The notes: generated by a model from the letters alone, not told the origin. A stretch of DNA of 42,026 nt from JBGPHT01 sp041484525 (GCA_041484525.1 JBGPHT010000061.1:1-42026); one strand, 5' to 3'; shown: positions 33,005-41,949, counted from the first letter of the stretch. A program made the numbers and translations.

Positions 33005-33824
33005 GATCGAGCGGCTCTTCGACGAAAATCCTGCGAGCTACACGGACGCGCACCGGCAACTCTTCGCCGGGTTCCAGAGCGCTCTCAACGCGGGCAGCGT
33101 GCGCGCCGCCGAACCCAGCCCCGGCACCGCTACCGGCTGGCGCGTCAACGCATGGGTGAAGAAGGGAATTCTGCTGGGCTTCCGCATGGGCGTCATCGTC
33201 GACATGTCGGTGGGCGAGCTCACGTTTCGCGACAAGGATACGTACCCCCTGAAACGCTTCGGCCCGCAGGACGGGGTGCGCATCGTCCCCGGCGGCTCCA
33301 GCATTCGCAACGGCTGCTATCTGGCGAAGGGCGTCACCTGCATGCCGCCCATGTACATCAATGTGGGCGCTTGGGTCGGCGAGGGCACCATGGTCGATTC
33401 GCACGCGCTGGTCGGGAGCTGCGCGCAGGTGGGCGCGCACTGCCACATTTCGGCGGCCAGCCAGATCGGCGGCGTGCTCGAGCCGGTAGGCGCATTGCCG
33501 GTCATCATCGAAGACGACGTTCTGGTGGGCGGCAACTGCGGCATCTACGAGGGCACGGTGGTGAAGCGCCGCGCGGTGCTGGGTACCGGCACCATTCTGA
33601 ACCGCTCGACGCCGGTCTACGATCTGGTGCGTCAGACCGTACACCGCGCCACCGGCGACGAGCCGCTCGTCATTCCCGAAGAAGCCGTAGTGGTGGCGGG
33701 CACGCGCGCCATCACCAGCGGTCCGGGAAAAGACTGGGGTATTTCCGTATACACTCCGGTCATCGTCAAGTACCGCGACGCCAAAACTGATACTAAGATT
33801 CAGCTCGAAGATCTACTAAGATAG
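32994..33824 (+). CDS. dapD: Tetrahydrodipicolinate N-succinyltransferase
   Basis: 276 residues from TTG 32994, inside the end of dapA. A left-handed beta-helix with hexapeptide repeats fills the middle (INVGAWVGEGTMVDSHALVG, CHISAASQIGGVLEP). It is preceded by a helical domain (DENPASYTDAHRQLF, FRMGVIVDMSVGEL) and ends in the C-terminal TKIQLEDLLR. The protein transfers succinyl from succinyl-CoA to tetrahydrodipicolinate, showing that this organism uses the succinylase route. That supports reading the M20 gene as dapE. The aminotransferase, epimerase and decarboxylase steps are not in this window. Confidence 0.92.
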   Translation: MQAEIERLFDENPASYTDAHRQLFAGFQSALNAGSVRAAEPSPGTATGWRVNAWVKKGILLGFRMGVIVDMSVGELTFRDKDTYPLKRFGPQDGVRIVPGGSSIRNGCYLAKGVTCMPPMYINVGAWVGEGTMVDSHALVGSCAQVGAHCHISAASQIGGVLEPVGALPVIIEDDVLVGGNCGIYEGTVVKRRAVLGTGTILNRSTPVYDLVRQTVHRATGDEPLVIPEEAVVVAGTRAITSGPGKDWGISVYTPVIVKYRDAKTDTKIQLEDLLR

Positions 33825-33829
33825 GTCTC

Positions 33830-34660
33830 GTGCCTTTCACGCTTGCATCGAAGACCGCCCTGGTCACGGGGGCCGGCCGCGGCATCGGCCGTGCCATCGC
33901 CGAAACGCTCGCACACTACGGCGCCGCGGTCTTGGTGAACGATCTGGACGCGGCGCCCGCCGCGGAAACTGTCGCCGCCATCACTCAAGCCGGCGGCCGG
34001 GCCGTGGCTCTTGCGGGTAACGTCACCGATCCGGCATTCCCGCAGCAACTGGTCGACGCTACACTGCAGAACTTCGGCAGCATCGACATCATCGTCAACA
34101 ACGCCGGCTACACGTGGGACAACGTGATTCAGAAGACGTCCGACGAACAGTTTCAGGCCATGCTGGATATCCACCTCGTCGGGCCCTTCCGCATTCTGCG
34201 CGCGGCCTCGGGTTGGATCCGCGAGACCGCCAAGCGTGAGACAGCCGAAGGCAGACGGGTCACACGCAAGGTAGTGAATATCACATCCATCGCCGGCACC
34301 GACGGCAACGCCGGCCAGGCAGGCTATTCATCCGGTAAGGCCGGCATCGTCGGCTTCACCAAGACTATGGCCAAGGAGTGGGGCCGCTACAACGTGACGG
34401 TGAACGCGGTCGGCTTCGGGATTATCGGGACGCGCCTGACGCAGCCGCTGGCCGGCGAGGCGGCGTCGATCGACGTCGAGGGCCGCAAGATCGCCGTCGG
34501 TGTGCAGCCGAAGGTGCTGGAATTGGTGAAGCAGTTGTGCCCGCTGGGCCGCGTGGGAACGCCCGAGGAGGCCGCCAACGCGGTGCTCTTCTTCTGTTCG
34601 CCGCTCTCGGACTACGTGACCGCCGAGGTCTTGATCTGCGGCGGCGGGCTGCACTTCTGA
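33830..34660 (+). CDS. SDR family oxidoreductase
   Basis: 276 residues from GTG 33830. Short-chain dehydrogenase with TGAGRGIG near residue 13, NNAG near 91, Ser in ITSIAG, Y-x3-K in YSSGKAG and a C-terminal CGGG. It resembles 3-oxoacyl-ACP reductase (FabG)-like enzymes, and a ~25-residue insert lies before the C-terminus. It follows dapD by 5 bases but has no obvious lysine-pathway role, so it may simply share the transcript. The stop overlaps the next start (TGATG). Confidence 0.85.
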   Translation: MPFTLASKTALVTGAGRGIGRAIAETLAHYGAAVLVNDLDAAPAAETVAAITQAGGRAVALAGNVTDPAFPQQLVDATLQNFGSIDIIVNNAGYTWDNVIQKTSDEQFQAMLDIHLVGPFRILRAASGWIRETAKRETAEGRRVTRKVVNITSIAGTDGNAGQAGYSSGKAGIVGFTKTMAKEWGRYNVTVNAVGFGIIGTRLTQPLAGEAASIDVEGRKIAVGVQPKVLELVKQLCPLGRVGTPEEAANAVLFFCSPLSDYVTAEVLICGGGLHF

Positions 34661-35040
34661 TGTCCCGCATTCTCGTCGCAGACGATTGTCCCGACCAGCT
34701 TCAGGTGCAGAAGATGGTGCTCGAGGCGGGCGGTCATGAAGTGGCCGTGGCTACGTGCCCGTCCGACGCCGCGAGCTCCGTCGAGCGCGGCGAAGCCGAC
34801 CTGCTCATCATGGATTTGAAGTTCCCCAATGCCCAAGGCGATCAGGACGCGGGTGAAGGGCTCGCGCTCATTCGCCGCATTCGACAGTTTGGATGTCGCA
34901 CGCCCGTAATCGTTCTCTCCGGGTGGCCCGACGAAATATTCGGCCGGCCGGAGGAGGAGATGGTTTCGCACGTTCTCGTCAAGCCCGTCGGCATGGCGGC
35001 GCTGCTGGCGATGATCACCCAACTGGTGGGAGCGGGATAG
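34660..35040 (+). CDS. Single-domain response regulator
   Basis: 126 residues; a receiver domain and nothing else. Acidic pair D8/D9, phosphoacceptor D52 in IMDLKF, S87 at the Thr/Ser switch position and K108 in VKPVG are all in place. No histidine kinase or output domain is adjacent, so it is an orphan receiver that may relay phosphate or bind a partner. The start shares one base with the SDR stop. Confidence 0.87.
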   Translation: MSRILVADDCPDQLQVQKMVLEAGGHEVAVATCPSDAASSVERGEADLLIMDLKFPNAQGDQDAGEGLALIRRIRQFGCRTPVIVLSGWPDEIFGRPEEEMVSHVLVKPVGMAALLAMITQLVGAG

Positions 35041-35050
35041 CTCTCCCACC
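35025..35050. terminator. Hairpin between convergent genes
   Basis: GGTGGGAG (35025-35032) pairs perfectly with CTCCCACC (35043-35050) across a 10-base loop. It spans the stop codon of the receiver gene and ends against the stop of the opposite-strand gene. It could act as a shared terminator in both directions, although there is no clear T-run on either side. Confidence 0.55.
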
Positions 35051-35614
35051 TCACTTCAGCTTGCGCGCGCGCTCGAAATCTTCCTTGAGTTTTGCGGTGA
35101 TCTTCTCCGCCACGTCCGCGCTGGCGCCGTGGAATTTCGCGCCCAGGCTCTCCTGCGTGGTGGCCCAGATCACGTCGCCCTCCTTGTTGACCAGTCGCAC
35201 GGCCGAGATGGCCTCGTGGCGGCGGTCGGCGGAATGGTCGGACTCGCTTTCTCCCACGCCGAACCCGAGGGATTCGCCGCGTGTCTTGGTGCTGCGGGTG
35301 ACTCCGGCATTCATGCGCGCGTTGATACTGTCGGAGGAGTTGTGCACCTCCGTGAACACCAGGTCCTCCGCCGCGCCGCGCAGCACCGCGTCCGCCCGCT
35401 CCTGGTTCTCGGTGAGGATGAACAGCTTGGCGCCTTGCATCGCGCTGATAAGGATGTCGCGCATCTGCGCCGCTGTCTCACCACCCGTGAGCCGGTCCAC
35501 ATAGACGCGGCGAACGGTGAGCAACTGACGCAACCCGGCTTCTTCCGGCTGCTGGGGCGGCGACCCATCCGCGGCCAGCGCCGCACCGCAGATCAGTATA
35601 GGAAGCAGTTTCAT
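35051..35614 (-). CDS. Exported hypothetical protein, CsgG-like pattern
   Basis: 187 residues with a signal peptide (~1-15, ends LAA). The pattern VRRVYVDRLTGGETAAQMRD, FILTENQERADAVLRGAAED, later VRLVNKEGDVIWATTQES, resembles the alpha/beta fold of CsgG/TolB-N-like lipoprotein-type proteins, which act at the periplasm or outer membrane. I do not recognise a named family. It overlaps the upstream gene by 4 bases (ATGA), so the two are cotranslated. Confidence 0.65.
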   Translation of the reverse strand: MKLLPILICGAALAADGSPPQQPEEAGLRQLLTVRRVYVDRLTGGETAAQMRDILISAMQGAKLFILTENQERADAVLRGAAEDLVFTEVHNSSDSINARMNAGVTRSTKTRGESLGFGVGESESDHSADRRHEAISAVRLVNKEGDVIWATTQESLGAKFHGASADVAEKITAKLKEDFERARKLK

Positions 35615-36066
35615 TTTCCGCTCTTTCGTGCGTTGTCGTCCTGATACTCAACGCGCCGGCCGGTGCGCGCTTCGAGGCCGGCCAGCAGCGACCGGATGTC
35701 GCCCTTCTCGATGCGGAACACGACCGCCTGCTGCTTGCCCTCGTTGTCGAGAAATCCAAGGGTGACAAAATGCTTGCGCGACTTGCTGAGCAGCAGCACC
35801 GGCGAAATCAGGATCGCGGCGGCGTAGCGCCGGCTCACGTTCTGTCCGTACTCGATGGTGGTGACCTTGTGGAAGTCGACGCGGAACTCGGTGTCGCGAG
35901 CTTGCAGTACGAGTGCGTCACCGGCGGTGAGATCGAGCCGCACGTGCGTTTTGGCGGGAATGCTCGCCATGGTGCCGCCGACGACTTGCGCCTTCATCCC
36001 GGGCTCGACCGCCACGGCCGCCGGAAGGACGAGGCCGCCCAGCAGTAGAAACCAGCATCGGAACAT
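35611..36066 (-). CDS. Exported hypothetical protein
   Basis: 151 residues with a signal peptide (MFRCWFLLLGGLVLPAAVA). The mature part begins with beta-rich sequence (KTHVRLDLTAGDALVLQARD, VDFHKVTTIEYGQ), followed by a hydrophobic stretch AAAILISPVLLLS that may be a membrane helix, and a short C-terminal domain. The family is not recognised. It is first gene of a two-gene unit with the CsgG-like protein. Confidence 0.65.
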   Translation of the reverse strand: MFRCWFLLLGGLVLPAAVAVEPGMKAQVVGGTMASIPAKTHVRLDLTAGDALVLQARDTEFRVDFHKVTTIEYGQNVSRRYAAAILISPVLLLSKSRKHFVTLGFLDNEGKQQAVVFRIEKGDIRSLLAGLEARTGRRVEYQDDNARKSGK

Positions 36067-36129
36067 GGCTATAGATGAGTTAGTGCCCGAAAGTAGGGGA
36101 AATTCTCAGGGATATTCGCTCACGCTGCC

Positions 36130-37899
36130 TTATGCCGAGCGCTCGATCGGCACGGCCGCTGGCGCTGCTTCCTGCCTGGGCATCGCTGCCGGCATGCGGC
36201 GGCAAATGGCTTCAAGCACCGTGGCGAGATCCTGCGTAAACAGCATGGCGTCGGATTGAGGGATGGTGCGTGGCGTGAGGTTCCGGGCCAGTTCCTGACA
36301 CTCCAACGCCATGCGGACCGGGTTGGTTTCAGTCGCCGTCAGGTACCGTCCAAGGTCGCGGCTCTGCTGATGCAGGTCCAGGTTGCGCCAATCGCGGAAT
36401 GCCCGCTCATGCAGGCGGGCGAGCACCCGCGCCGTTTCCGTTTCACCGAATTCGCGTTCCGAGGCCGGCTCGCCGTAGTTCCCGGCGGGGCCGCGGAATC
36501 CGGCGACGTAGGCGAGCGTCTCGAACGCGGTATGGATCTGCGCCAGTTGGTCGCCCCAGTAGTCCGAGCACGACTTCATCGCCATCGGCAGGATGATGGT
36601 TTCGTCCGCCGATGCTTCCTCTCTTTCCTGCAGGAAGCAGCTTTCGAAAGCGCGGTCGAGGATCTCGCCGGACAACTCCATTGGCCGCTTTTCGAATTGA
36701 ATAAGGTCGAGGGCGTGGGTGAGTACATCGCGCGGATGGCAGCGGCGGAACGCCTTGCCGGTTTGACGGTAGTGGCGCTCGATCAAGCCTGTGATCAGGT
36801 CGCGCGGGCACGGCAGCTTGCGGGCTGCGCAAAACGTCTCGAAGATGCGGATGAATTCGTTCTCCGCAGGACCCCGCATCAGCATCTTGTACTGAATGCG
36901 GCGCAGGAATGCCTCGTCGCCCAGATCGCGCGGGTTGAGGTTCGTCGAAAACACCAGAAATGCTTCGAAGGGCACCATCATCTTTCCGCCGGTAAGGAAG
37001 CTCAGGTAATCCACGCGGCGCTCCATGGGCACGATCCAGCGGTTCAGCACCTCGGCGGGGGCGGCGCGCTGCCGGCCGAAATCGTCCACCAGGTAGATGC
37101 CGTTGTTGGCCTTCAACTGAAACGGCGCCTCGTAAATCTTCGACGTCCCGTTGTAGCGCAGGTCCAGCATGTCGAGCGTCAGTTCGCCGCCGCTGACGAT
37201 GAACGGCCGCCGGCACTTTGCCCAACGCCGGTCATAGCCGGACTCGTGCGAAACGGCGGTGACGGAAGGCGCCTCCTCTTCCAGTCGCGTGTGGAAGATA
37301 GGGTCGAAGACCTGCACGATGTTGCCCTGGCATTCGATGGCGTGCGGCACAAAAACCGGCGCCGATTCCAGGTTGGCCAGCGACTCGATCAGCAGCGTCT
37401 TTCCATCGCCAGGCTGGCCGTGTACCAGCAGCGAGTTGGCGGAGCTCACCGCCGGACCCACCTGCGCCAGAATGTGCTCGGTCAACACCATCCCGCTAAA
37501 GGCGCGGGCCAGCGCCTGCCGGGTAAGCCATCCCTCGCGCGGCCGCTGCTGACAAACCTGCGCCGCATATTGCGCCAGCGGCACGGGCGCCGGTCCGGAG
37601 TACTGGTTGCCCTCCAGGCATTCGCGCGCCCGATCGCGCCCGGCGTCCGTCAGCGCCAGGACGGCTCCGACGTTTCCCATGCCGAGGGATCGCTTCACCT
37701 GAACGTGATGCCGCAGCTTGAGCGCCTCCACCACCCCCTCGGTGACGCTGAATTTCAGGCCGGCCGCCTTAGACAAGTCTCGGCCGTATAACTCGCCGCG
37801 GAAGTAGAGGATCTTGAGAATGAGCTGTTCGATGACAGCTTCGGACAGGCCCGTTTCCTCGATCGATTCCGGTTCCCGCGGCGCTAGAACGCTGGACAC
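36130..37899 (-). CDS. AAA+ ATPase with N-terminal winged-helix-like domain
   Basis: 589 residues from GTG 37899; the ribosome site is weak, so the exact start is uncertain. Residues ~18-95 look like a winged helix (LILKILYFRGELYGRDLSKA, then ALTDAGRDRARECL). The AAA+ core has Walker A GQPGDGKT (161-168), Walker B IYLVDDFG (268-275), and a sensor-like FLVFSTNLNPRDLGDEAFLRR, followed by a helical C-terminus. The protein has no membrane segment. Neighbours give no clear substrate; such ATPases could act as DNA-linked remodelling or MoxR-like chaperones. Function is not assigned. Confidence 0.75.
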   Translation of the reverse strand: MSSVLAPREPESIEETGLSEAVIEQLILKILYFRGELYGRDLSKAAGLKFSVTEGVVEALKLRHHVQVKRSLGMGNVGAVLALTDAGRDRARECLEGNQYSGPAPVPLAQYAAQVCQQRPREGWLTRQALARAFSGMVLTEHILAQVGPAVSSANSLLVHGQPGDGKTLLIESLANLESAPVFVPHAIECQGNIVQVFDPIFHTRLEEEAPSVTAVSHESGYDRRWAKCRRPFIVSGGELTLDMLDLRYNGTSKIYEAPFQLKANNGIYLVDDFGRQRAAPAEVLNRWIVPMERRVDYLSFLTGGKMMVPFEAFLVFSTNLNPRDLGDEAFLRRIQYKMLMRGPAENEFIRIFETFCAARKLPCPRDLITGLIERHYRQTGKAFRRCHPRDVLTHALDLIQFEKRPMELSGEILDRAFESCFLQEREEASADETIILPMAMKSCSDYWGDQLAQIHTAFETLAYVAGFRGPAGNYGEPASEREFGETETARVLARLHERAFRDWRNLDLHQQSRDLGRYLTATETNPVRMALECQELARNLTPRTIPQSDAMLFTQDLATVLEAICRRMPAAMPRQEAAPAAVPIERSA

Positions 37900-38005
37900 G
37901 CAGTAATCATAATCGATATTTGGGGCATTCCTACCGAAAGGTAGCGTTCTCTTCGGTTAATAGCCTGCCGTCCACCGAGGCGCTGGCCTGGGTCGCGGAA
38001 AACCT

Positions 38006-38182
38006 TCAACAGCACTTCGCGCGGGCGTACTTGGCGCGCAGGTGCTCCTCGGAAAACCGTTGCCACTCCTCGCGGGAATGCGCGCGGCCGTGCGCCGCCA
38101 GGTGCCGCCGGTACGCGTTTTCATCGCCCAATTCCCGGAGCAGGGCCAGCAGCAGTTCCCCCGCACGCCGCAGCCTTCTCAT
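38006..38182 (-). CDS. YbdD/YjiX family protein (CstA partner)
   Basis: 58 residues, starting at ATG 38182, which overlaps the cstA stop by 4 bases (ATGA). It starts MRRLRRAGELLLALLRELGD, has the family core SREEWQRFSEEHLRAKYA and ends with the signature Cys-Cys. Very small proteins of this type are encoded directly after cstA (as ybdD in E. coli) and are needed for the peptide/pyruvate transporter activity of some CstA proteins. Confidence 0.88.
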   Translation of the reverse strand: MRRLRRAGELLLALLRELGDENAYRRHLAAHGRAHSREEWQRFSEEHLRAKYARAKCC

Positions 38183-40218
38183 AACTCCTCCGCGCGCAGT
38201 TGCGAAAGCACAAAGGGCGACTCAGCAATGTCCGCATCGCGCGTGCCGCGAATGATCCCGATCCAGACGCGCAGCGAATCCACCAGGATGGCCGCCACCA
38301 TCACCACCAGAATGCAGCAGAGAGCAGCGTCCAAGCGCGCGTTGAAAATGAGAGTTGTGGTGGCCGCTGTCGCGGGACCGGCCTCGAGCTTGTCCGCCTG
38401 CGCCAGGAAGCCGATCGCCGGCAGCGGCGAAAATACCTTCTGCCAACCCGCGGTGAACGTAACCGTCACCAGCCAAGCCAGCGGCACGCACGTGATCCAC
38501 ATGAATTTGGGCCCGTGCATCTTGAGCAGAATGGTGGTGGCGACACACAACGCGATGGCCGCCAACAACTGGTTCGAAATCCCGAACAGCGGCCACAGCG
38601 AGTTGATGCCGCCTAGCGGATCGCGCACACCCTGCACCAGGAAGTAGCCCCAGCCAGCCACGACCAGAGCGCTGGTCGCGATCACCCCGGGCATCCAACT
38701 GGTGCGGCCGAGCGAAGGGGAAATGTGGCCCAGCAAATCCTGCAGCATGAACCGTCCGACACGCGTGCCGGCGTCGATGATGGTCAGGATGAACAGCGCC
38801 TCGAACATGATGGCGAAGTGGTACCAGAAACCGATCACCGCCTGCCCGCCGCCCGAGCGCGCGAATATGTGCGCCATGCCGAGCGCCAGCGAGGGCGCGC
38901 CGCCGGTGCGGTAGAAGAGCGTCTGTTCACCCACATCGCGCGCCAGATTCGTCATCTCCTGCACCGTCACCGGGAAGCCCCAGGACGTGATGGCGGCTAC
39001 CGCGGCGGCGGGTGTCGCGCCCACTACGCCGGCCGGCGAATTCACTGCGAAGTAGACGCCGGGCTGCAACACGCAGGCCGCGATCATCGCCATGATGGCG
39101 ACGAAACTTTCGAGCAGCATCGAGCCGTAGCCCACCGGCCATGCGTGCGTTTCCTTGGCGATCATCTTCGGTGTGGTACCCGACGAGATGAGGGAATGGA
39201 AACCGGAAATCGCACCGCAGGCAATCGTAATGAAGCAGAACGGGAAGACCTTGCCGGCGAAGATGGGGCCGGTGCCGTCCACGAATCGCGTGAACGCGGG
39301 CAGTTGTAACTCAGGGCGCACGAACAGAATTCCGACGCCGAGCATCAGCACTACGCCGAGCTTTACGAACGTGCTGAGGTAGTCGCGCGGCGCGAGTAGC
39401 AGCCACACTGGCAGCGCGCTGGCGAGAAACCCATAGAGAATGATGCCGATGGCGAGCGTCATGGCGCCCAGCGTGAACACGGGCGCCAGCGTTGCGGATT
39501 CCGCCACCGAACGTCCGGCGAAGATGCTGGCCATCACCAGCACGAAGCCGATGGCGGAGCACTCGAGCACCTTGCCCGGCCGCCAGTAGCGCAGATAGAG
39601 GCCCATGAACAGCGCGATGGGCATGGTGGCCGCGATGGTGAATGTGCCCCAGGCGCTGCCGCGCAAGGCGTTCACCACCACCAGCCCGACCACCGCCAGC
39701 AGGATGATCATGATGAGCAGCACGGTCAGCAGCGCGGTGAATCCGCCGACTTTGCCGATCTCCTCGCGCGCCATCTGTCCCAGCGACTTGCCGTCGCGCC
39801 GCATAGACGCGAACAGGATCACGAAGTCCTGGACCGCCCCGCCCAGCACGGCGCCGATGATGATCCACAGCGTCCCCGGCAGGTAGCCGAACTGCGCCGC
39901 CAGCACGGGTCCCACCAGCGGGCCCGGACCGGCGATGGCGGCAAAGTGGTGCCCGAAGACAATCCACTTGTTGGTGGGCTCGTAATCGTGGCCGTTGCGC
40001 AGTCGCTCCGCCGGCGTGGCCCGCTTGTCGTTCAGCGACATGACGCGCGTGGCGATGAACTTGGCGTAGAACCGGTAGCCGGTGGCGTAGCTGCACGCCG
40101 CCGCCAGCACCAGCCAGATGCTGTCGATGTGCTCGCCTCGATAGAGCGCGATTCCGCCCAGACCGATGGCAGCCCCGGCCGCCACGGCCGCCCAAAAGAG
40201 TTTACCCAGGAGCTTCAC
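38179..40218 (-). CDS. cstA: Carbon starvation protein CstA
   Basis: 679 residues, close to the ~700 of E. coli CstA, with about 16-18 hydrophobic helices. The N-terminal signature is present: NGHDYEPTNKWIVFGHHFAA, then AGPGPLVGPVLAAQFG near residues 95-110. Members import pyruvate or peptides when carbon is limiting. The gene follows a one-TM protein by 13 bases and is coupled to ybdD downstream, so the three probably form one transcript. No LytS/CstA-type regulator is nearby. Confidence 0.93.
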   Translation of the reverse strand: MKLLGKLFWAAVAAGAAIGLGGIALYRGEHIDSIWLVLAAACSYATGYRFYAKFIATRVMSLNDKRATPAERLRNGHDYEPTNKWIVFGHHFAAIAGPGPLVGPVLAAQFGYLPGTLWIIIGAVLGGAVQDFVILFASMRRDGKSLGQMAREEIGKVGGFTALLTVLLIMIILLAVVGLVVVNALRGSAWGTFTIAATMPIALFMGLYLRYWRPGKVLECSAIGFVLVMASIFAGRSVAESATLAPVFTLGAMTLAIGIILYGFLASALPVWLLLAPRDYLSTFVKLGVVLMLGVGILFVRPELQLPAFTRFVDGTGPIFAGKVFPFCFITIACGAISGFHSLISSGTTPKMIAKETHAWPVGYGSMLLESFVAIMAMIAACVLQPGVYFAVNSPAGVVGATPAAAVAAITSWGFPVTVQEMTNLARDVGEQTLFYRTGGAPSLALGMAHIFARSGGGQAVIGFWYHFAIMFEALFILTIIDAGTRVGRFMLQDLLGHISPSLGRTSWMPGVIATSALVVAGWGYFLVQGVRDPLGGINSLWPLFGISNQLLAAIALCVATTILLKMHGPKFMWITCVPLAWLVTVTFTAGWQKVFSPLPAIGFLAQADKLEAGPATAATTTLIFNARLDAALCCILVVMVAAILVDSLRVWIGIIRGTRDADIAESPFVLSQLRAEEL

Positions 40219-40231
40219 GCCCTAGAGTCTA

Positions 40232-41017
40232 CTAAAACCGTTTGAGTCCACGCAGCAGGGAGGCGGTGGTGCCGCCCGAATGAAGCTGTACGGAGTGGAT
40301 GGGACGCCATTGATTGTCGAGCGCGCCGATGTAGAGGGCCGTTCTCCGGTCGGTGCCCATGAGGATCGTGGTGAACCCGCGGTCGGGATACGACAGCGCG
40401 CGATATTGAATGTCGCCCGCCTCGTTGGCCCATCGGTCGTTGGCCGGCTGGCCCAGCTTCTCGACAACCCGCAGATAGTCGTCGCGGCCGGTCAGGTCGA
40501 GAAAGGACTGATCTTTGCCGGTGAAGACGTAGCGCTGCCTGACCTCACCCACGCGAAACACGCTGAGGGTGACGATGGTGAGAATCATGCCGATCATCAG
40601 CGCCGCGCCGACGAGTTTGAACATGCGCGCGTCCGTGCTGGACGCCACGCGAATCCCGACGATCGGCGCGGGCGATGTGCGATCGGGCGCCTGACTCGCC
40701 GACGCCATCGAACCGCCCACCGCCACCGGCATTTCGATGATGCGCCGCTGGTACGGCATGACCATCCCGCCCTTGTATTCCAGCTCCCGGATCAATCCGA
40801 CGATCAGCACCGGATCTTCGATGCGCGATACCTCGCCCAGAAATCGTCGCGAAATCCAGATCTCGGTTCCGGTCTTGCAGTTCACTACCAGAATCTCCGA
40901 CCATGTGGCTTTGCGGTAAAGCCATTCGTTGTGCTCGATGTTGATGATGGGCGGATAGAACGAGAACGGCCGTGTAGACAGGTGTTCGAGCGAAGGCGGG
41001 ATGGGCGGGGACGCCAT
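40232..41017 (-). CDS. Hypothetical protein with one membrane helix
   Basis: 261 residues. The first ~95 residues look like a small cytoplasmic beta domain (NIEHNEWLYRKATWSEILVV, WISRRFLGEV, RELEYKGGMVMPYQRRI). A Ser/Ala/Pro linker follows, then one transmembrane helix (~133-154), then an exported domain with QRYVFTGKDQSFLDLTGRDD and YPDRGFTTILMGTD. No known domain is recognised. Its position 13 bases before cstA suggests co-transcription. Confidence 0.65.
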   Translation of the reverse strand: MASPPIPPSLEHLSTRPFSFYPPIINIEHNEWLYRKATWSEILVVNCKTGTEIWISRRFLGEVSRIEDPVLIVGLIRELEYKGGMVMPYQRRIIEMPVAVGGSMASASQAPDRTSPAPIVGIRVASSTDARMFKLVGAALMIGMILTIVTLSVFRVGEVRQRYVFTGKDQSFLDLTGRDDYLRVVEKLGQPANDRWANEAGDIQYRALSYPDRGFTTILMGTDRRTALYIGALDNQWRPIHSVQLHSGGTTASLLRGLKRF

Positions 41018-41332
41018 CGGAGTATTGAATTAATCGTAATACATCCGGGTGGCGGGGGTTCGGTCCAACGGTAGCAGGTGCAGGCGACTACGCGGGGCCG
41101 GCCGCACCGGGGCATAGGCGTCAAAACAAGCCGGTTTCAAAAAGGAAGTCCGCGCCGGGGAGGGCGAAGTGCGCTCACCATCAAACACCCGGCGACTTCC
41201 CCCGCGTAATCACGAGCAGGCACCTGTCGCAGGCACTAACGAGAGTCGGCGGCTATATCCAAGTGGGTCATCGGACGCTGGTGGACGGTGCCGTTTCCAA
41301 ACCTGCCGGCAAGCGCATAGAATAGGGATTGG
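41018..41332. other. Intergenic region, 315 bases, divergent genes
   Basis: No convincing gene. It separates the minus-strand hypothetical gene from a plus-strand hicB and must hold promoters for both, but no clear -35/-10 pair stands out. The main structure is the hairpin at 41144-41200. No tRNA or recognised riboswitch was found on either strand. Confidence 0.5.
41144..41200. other. Long imperfect hairpin of unknown role
   Basis: GGAAGT 41144-41149 pairs with ACTTCC 41195-41200, and CGCCGGG 41153-41159 with CCCGGCG 41188-41194. This gives 13 base pairs interrupted by a three-base bulge, with a 28-base apical region that can fold further. It could be part of a small RNA, a leader element for either flanking gene, or a mobile-element scar. 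Confidence 0.4.
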
Positions 41333-41545
41333 ATGAAGCTTGACGATTACAAGGTAGTCTTGTATCGGAACCAGCCGGATGGCTGGGTAGCCGAAATCCC
41401 TGCGATCGGCGGTTGTTATGCGCTGATGCCAACGCGCGAGGAAGCCTTGGCGGAACTCGGATGTGTGTTTGAGATGATTGCATCTGAATACCGCGAAAAG
41501 GGGATATCGCTGCCAGCAGACAGCACCGCGATCGTGAATGCCTAG
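41333..41545 (+). CDS. hicB: HicB-like antitoxin (second cassette)
   Basis: 70 residues matching the short HicB form: YKVVLYRNQPDGWVAEIPAI, GGCYALMPTREEALAEL and a C-terminal helix. The last 8 bases overlap the hicA frame as ATGCCTAG, the same arrangement as in the cassette at 26632. The gene is intact while its toxin gene is shifted. Confidence 0.85.
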   Translation: MKLDDYKVVLYRNQPDGWVAEIPAIGGCYALMPTREEALAELGCVFEMIASEYREKGISLPADSTAIVNA

Positions 41546-41754
41546 CGCCCGCGCCGAGGAGTTCCGCCGCGCCGCCGCGCGGCTTGGATTTGAACGGCGC
41601 CGGCAAGCTGGAAGCCACGAGACGCTGGATTCATCAAGATGGGCGGTCCGTTACGATCCCGATCCACGGCGGCGGTGAGATTGGTCCACCCCTCTTCAAT
41701 AAAATCCTATCCCAGCTCGGGATTAGTTATGACGAATTCCGCAAGATCAAGTGA
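41538..41754 (+). pseudogene. hicA: hicA toxin gene with one-base frameshift
   Basis: ATG 41538 encodes MPSARAEEFRRAAARLGF and reaches the active-site region AGSHE. Then an extra base at about 41622 shifts the frame. Read one frame later, RWIHQDGRSVTIPIHGGG and IGPPLFNKILSQLG continue the HicA family pattern to TGA 41752-41754. Without the extra base the protein would be a normal 71-residue HicA. Either the toxin is mutationally silenced or the base is a sequencing error. Confidence 0.8.
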
Positions 41755-41949
41755 AATCGTGAGCGCTGCTGGAAGTTGGCGCGTGTCCCCGCCTTGCCTC
41801 TAATCAGTCTGCTTGGCAATCCAGAAGAATTCATCGGCGACAATACGGAAAGTGGATCTGCAAACCCTGCGCCGCCAGGATACTCACTAGCGAGGTCTGT
41901 GACCTCAAACCGACAAGCACACGCCTGAGGGTTCTCGTAAAATCCGAGC

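Noticed and set aside
41130..41175. RNase P RNA-like GGAAGTCCG segment
   Set aside because: Only a few bases agree and the required P4/P15 regions are absent; the region is far too short.
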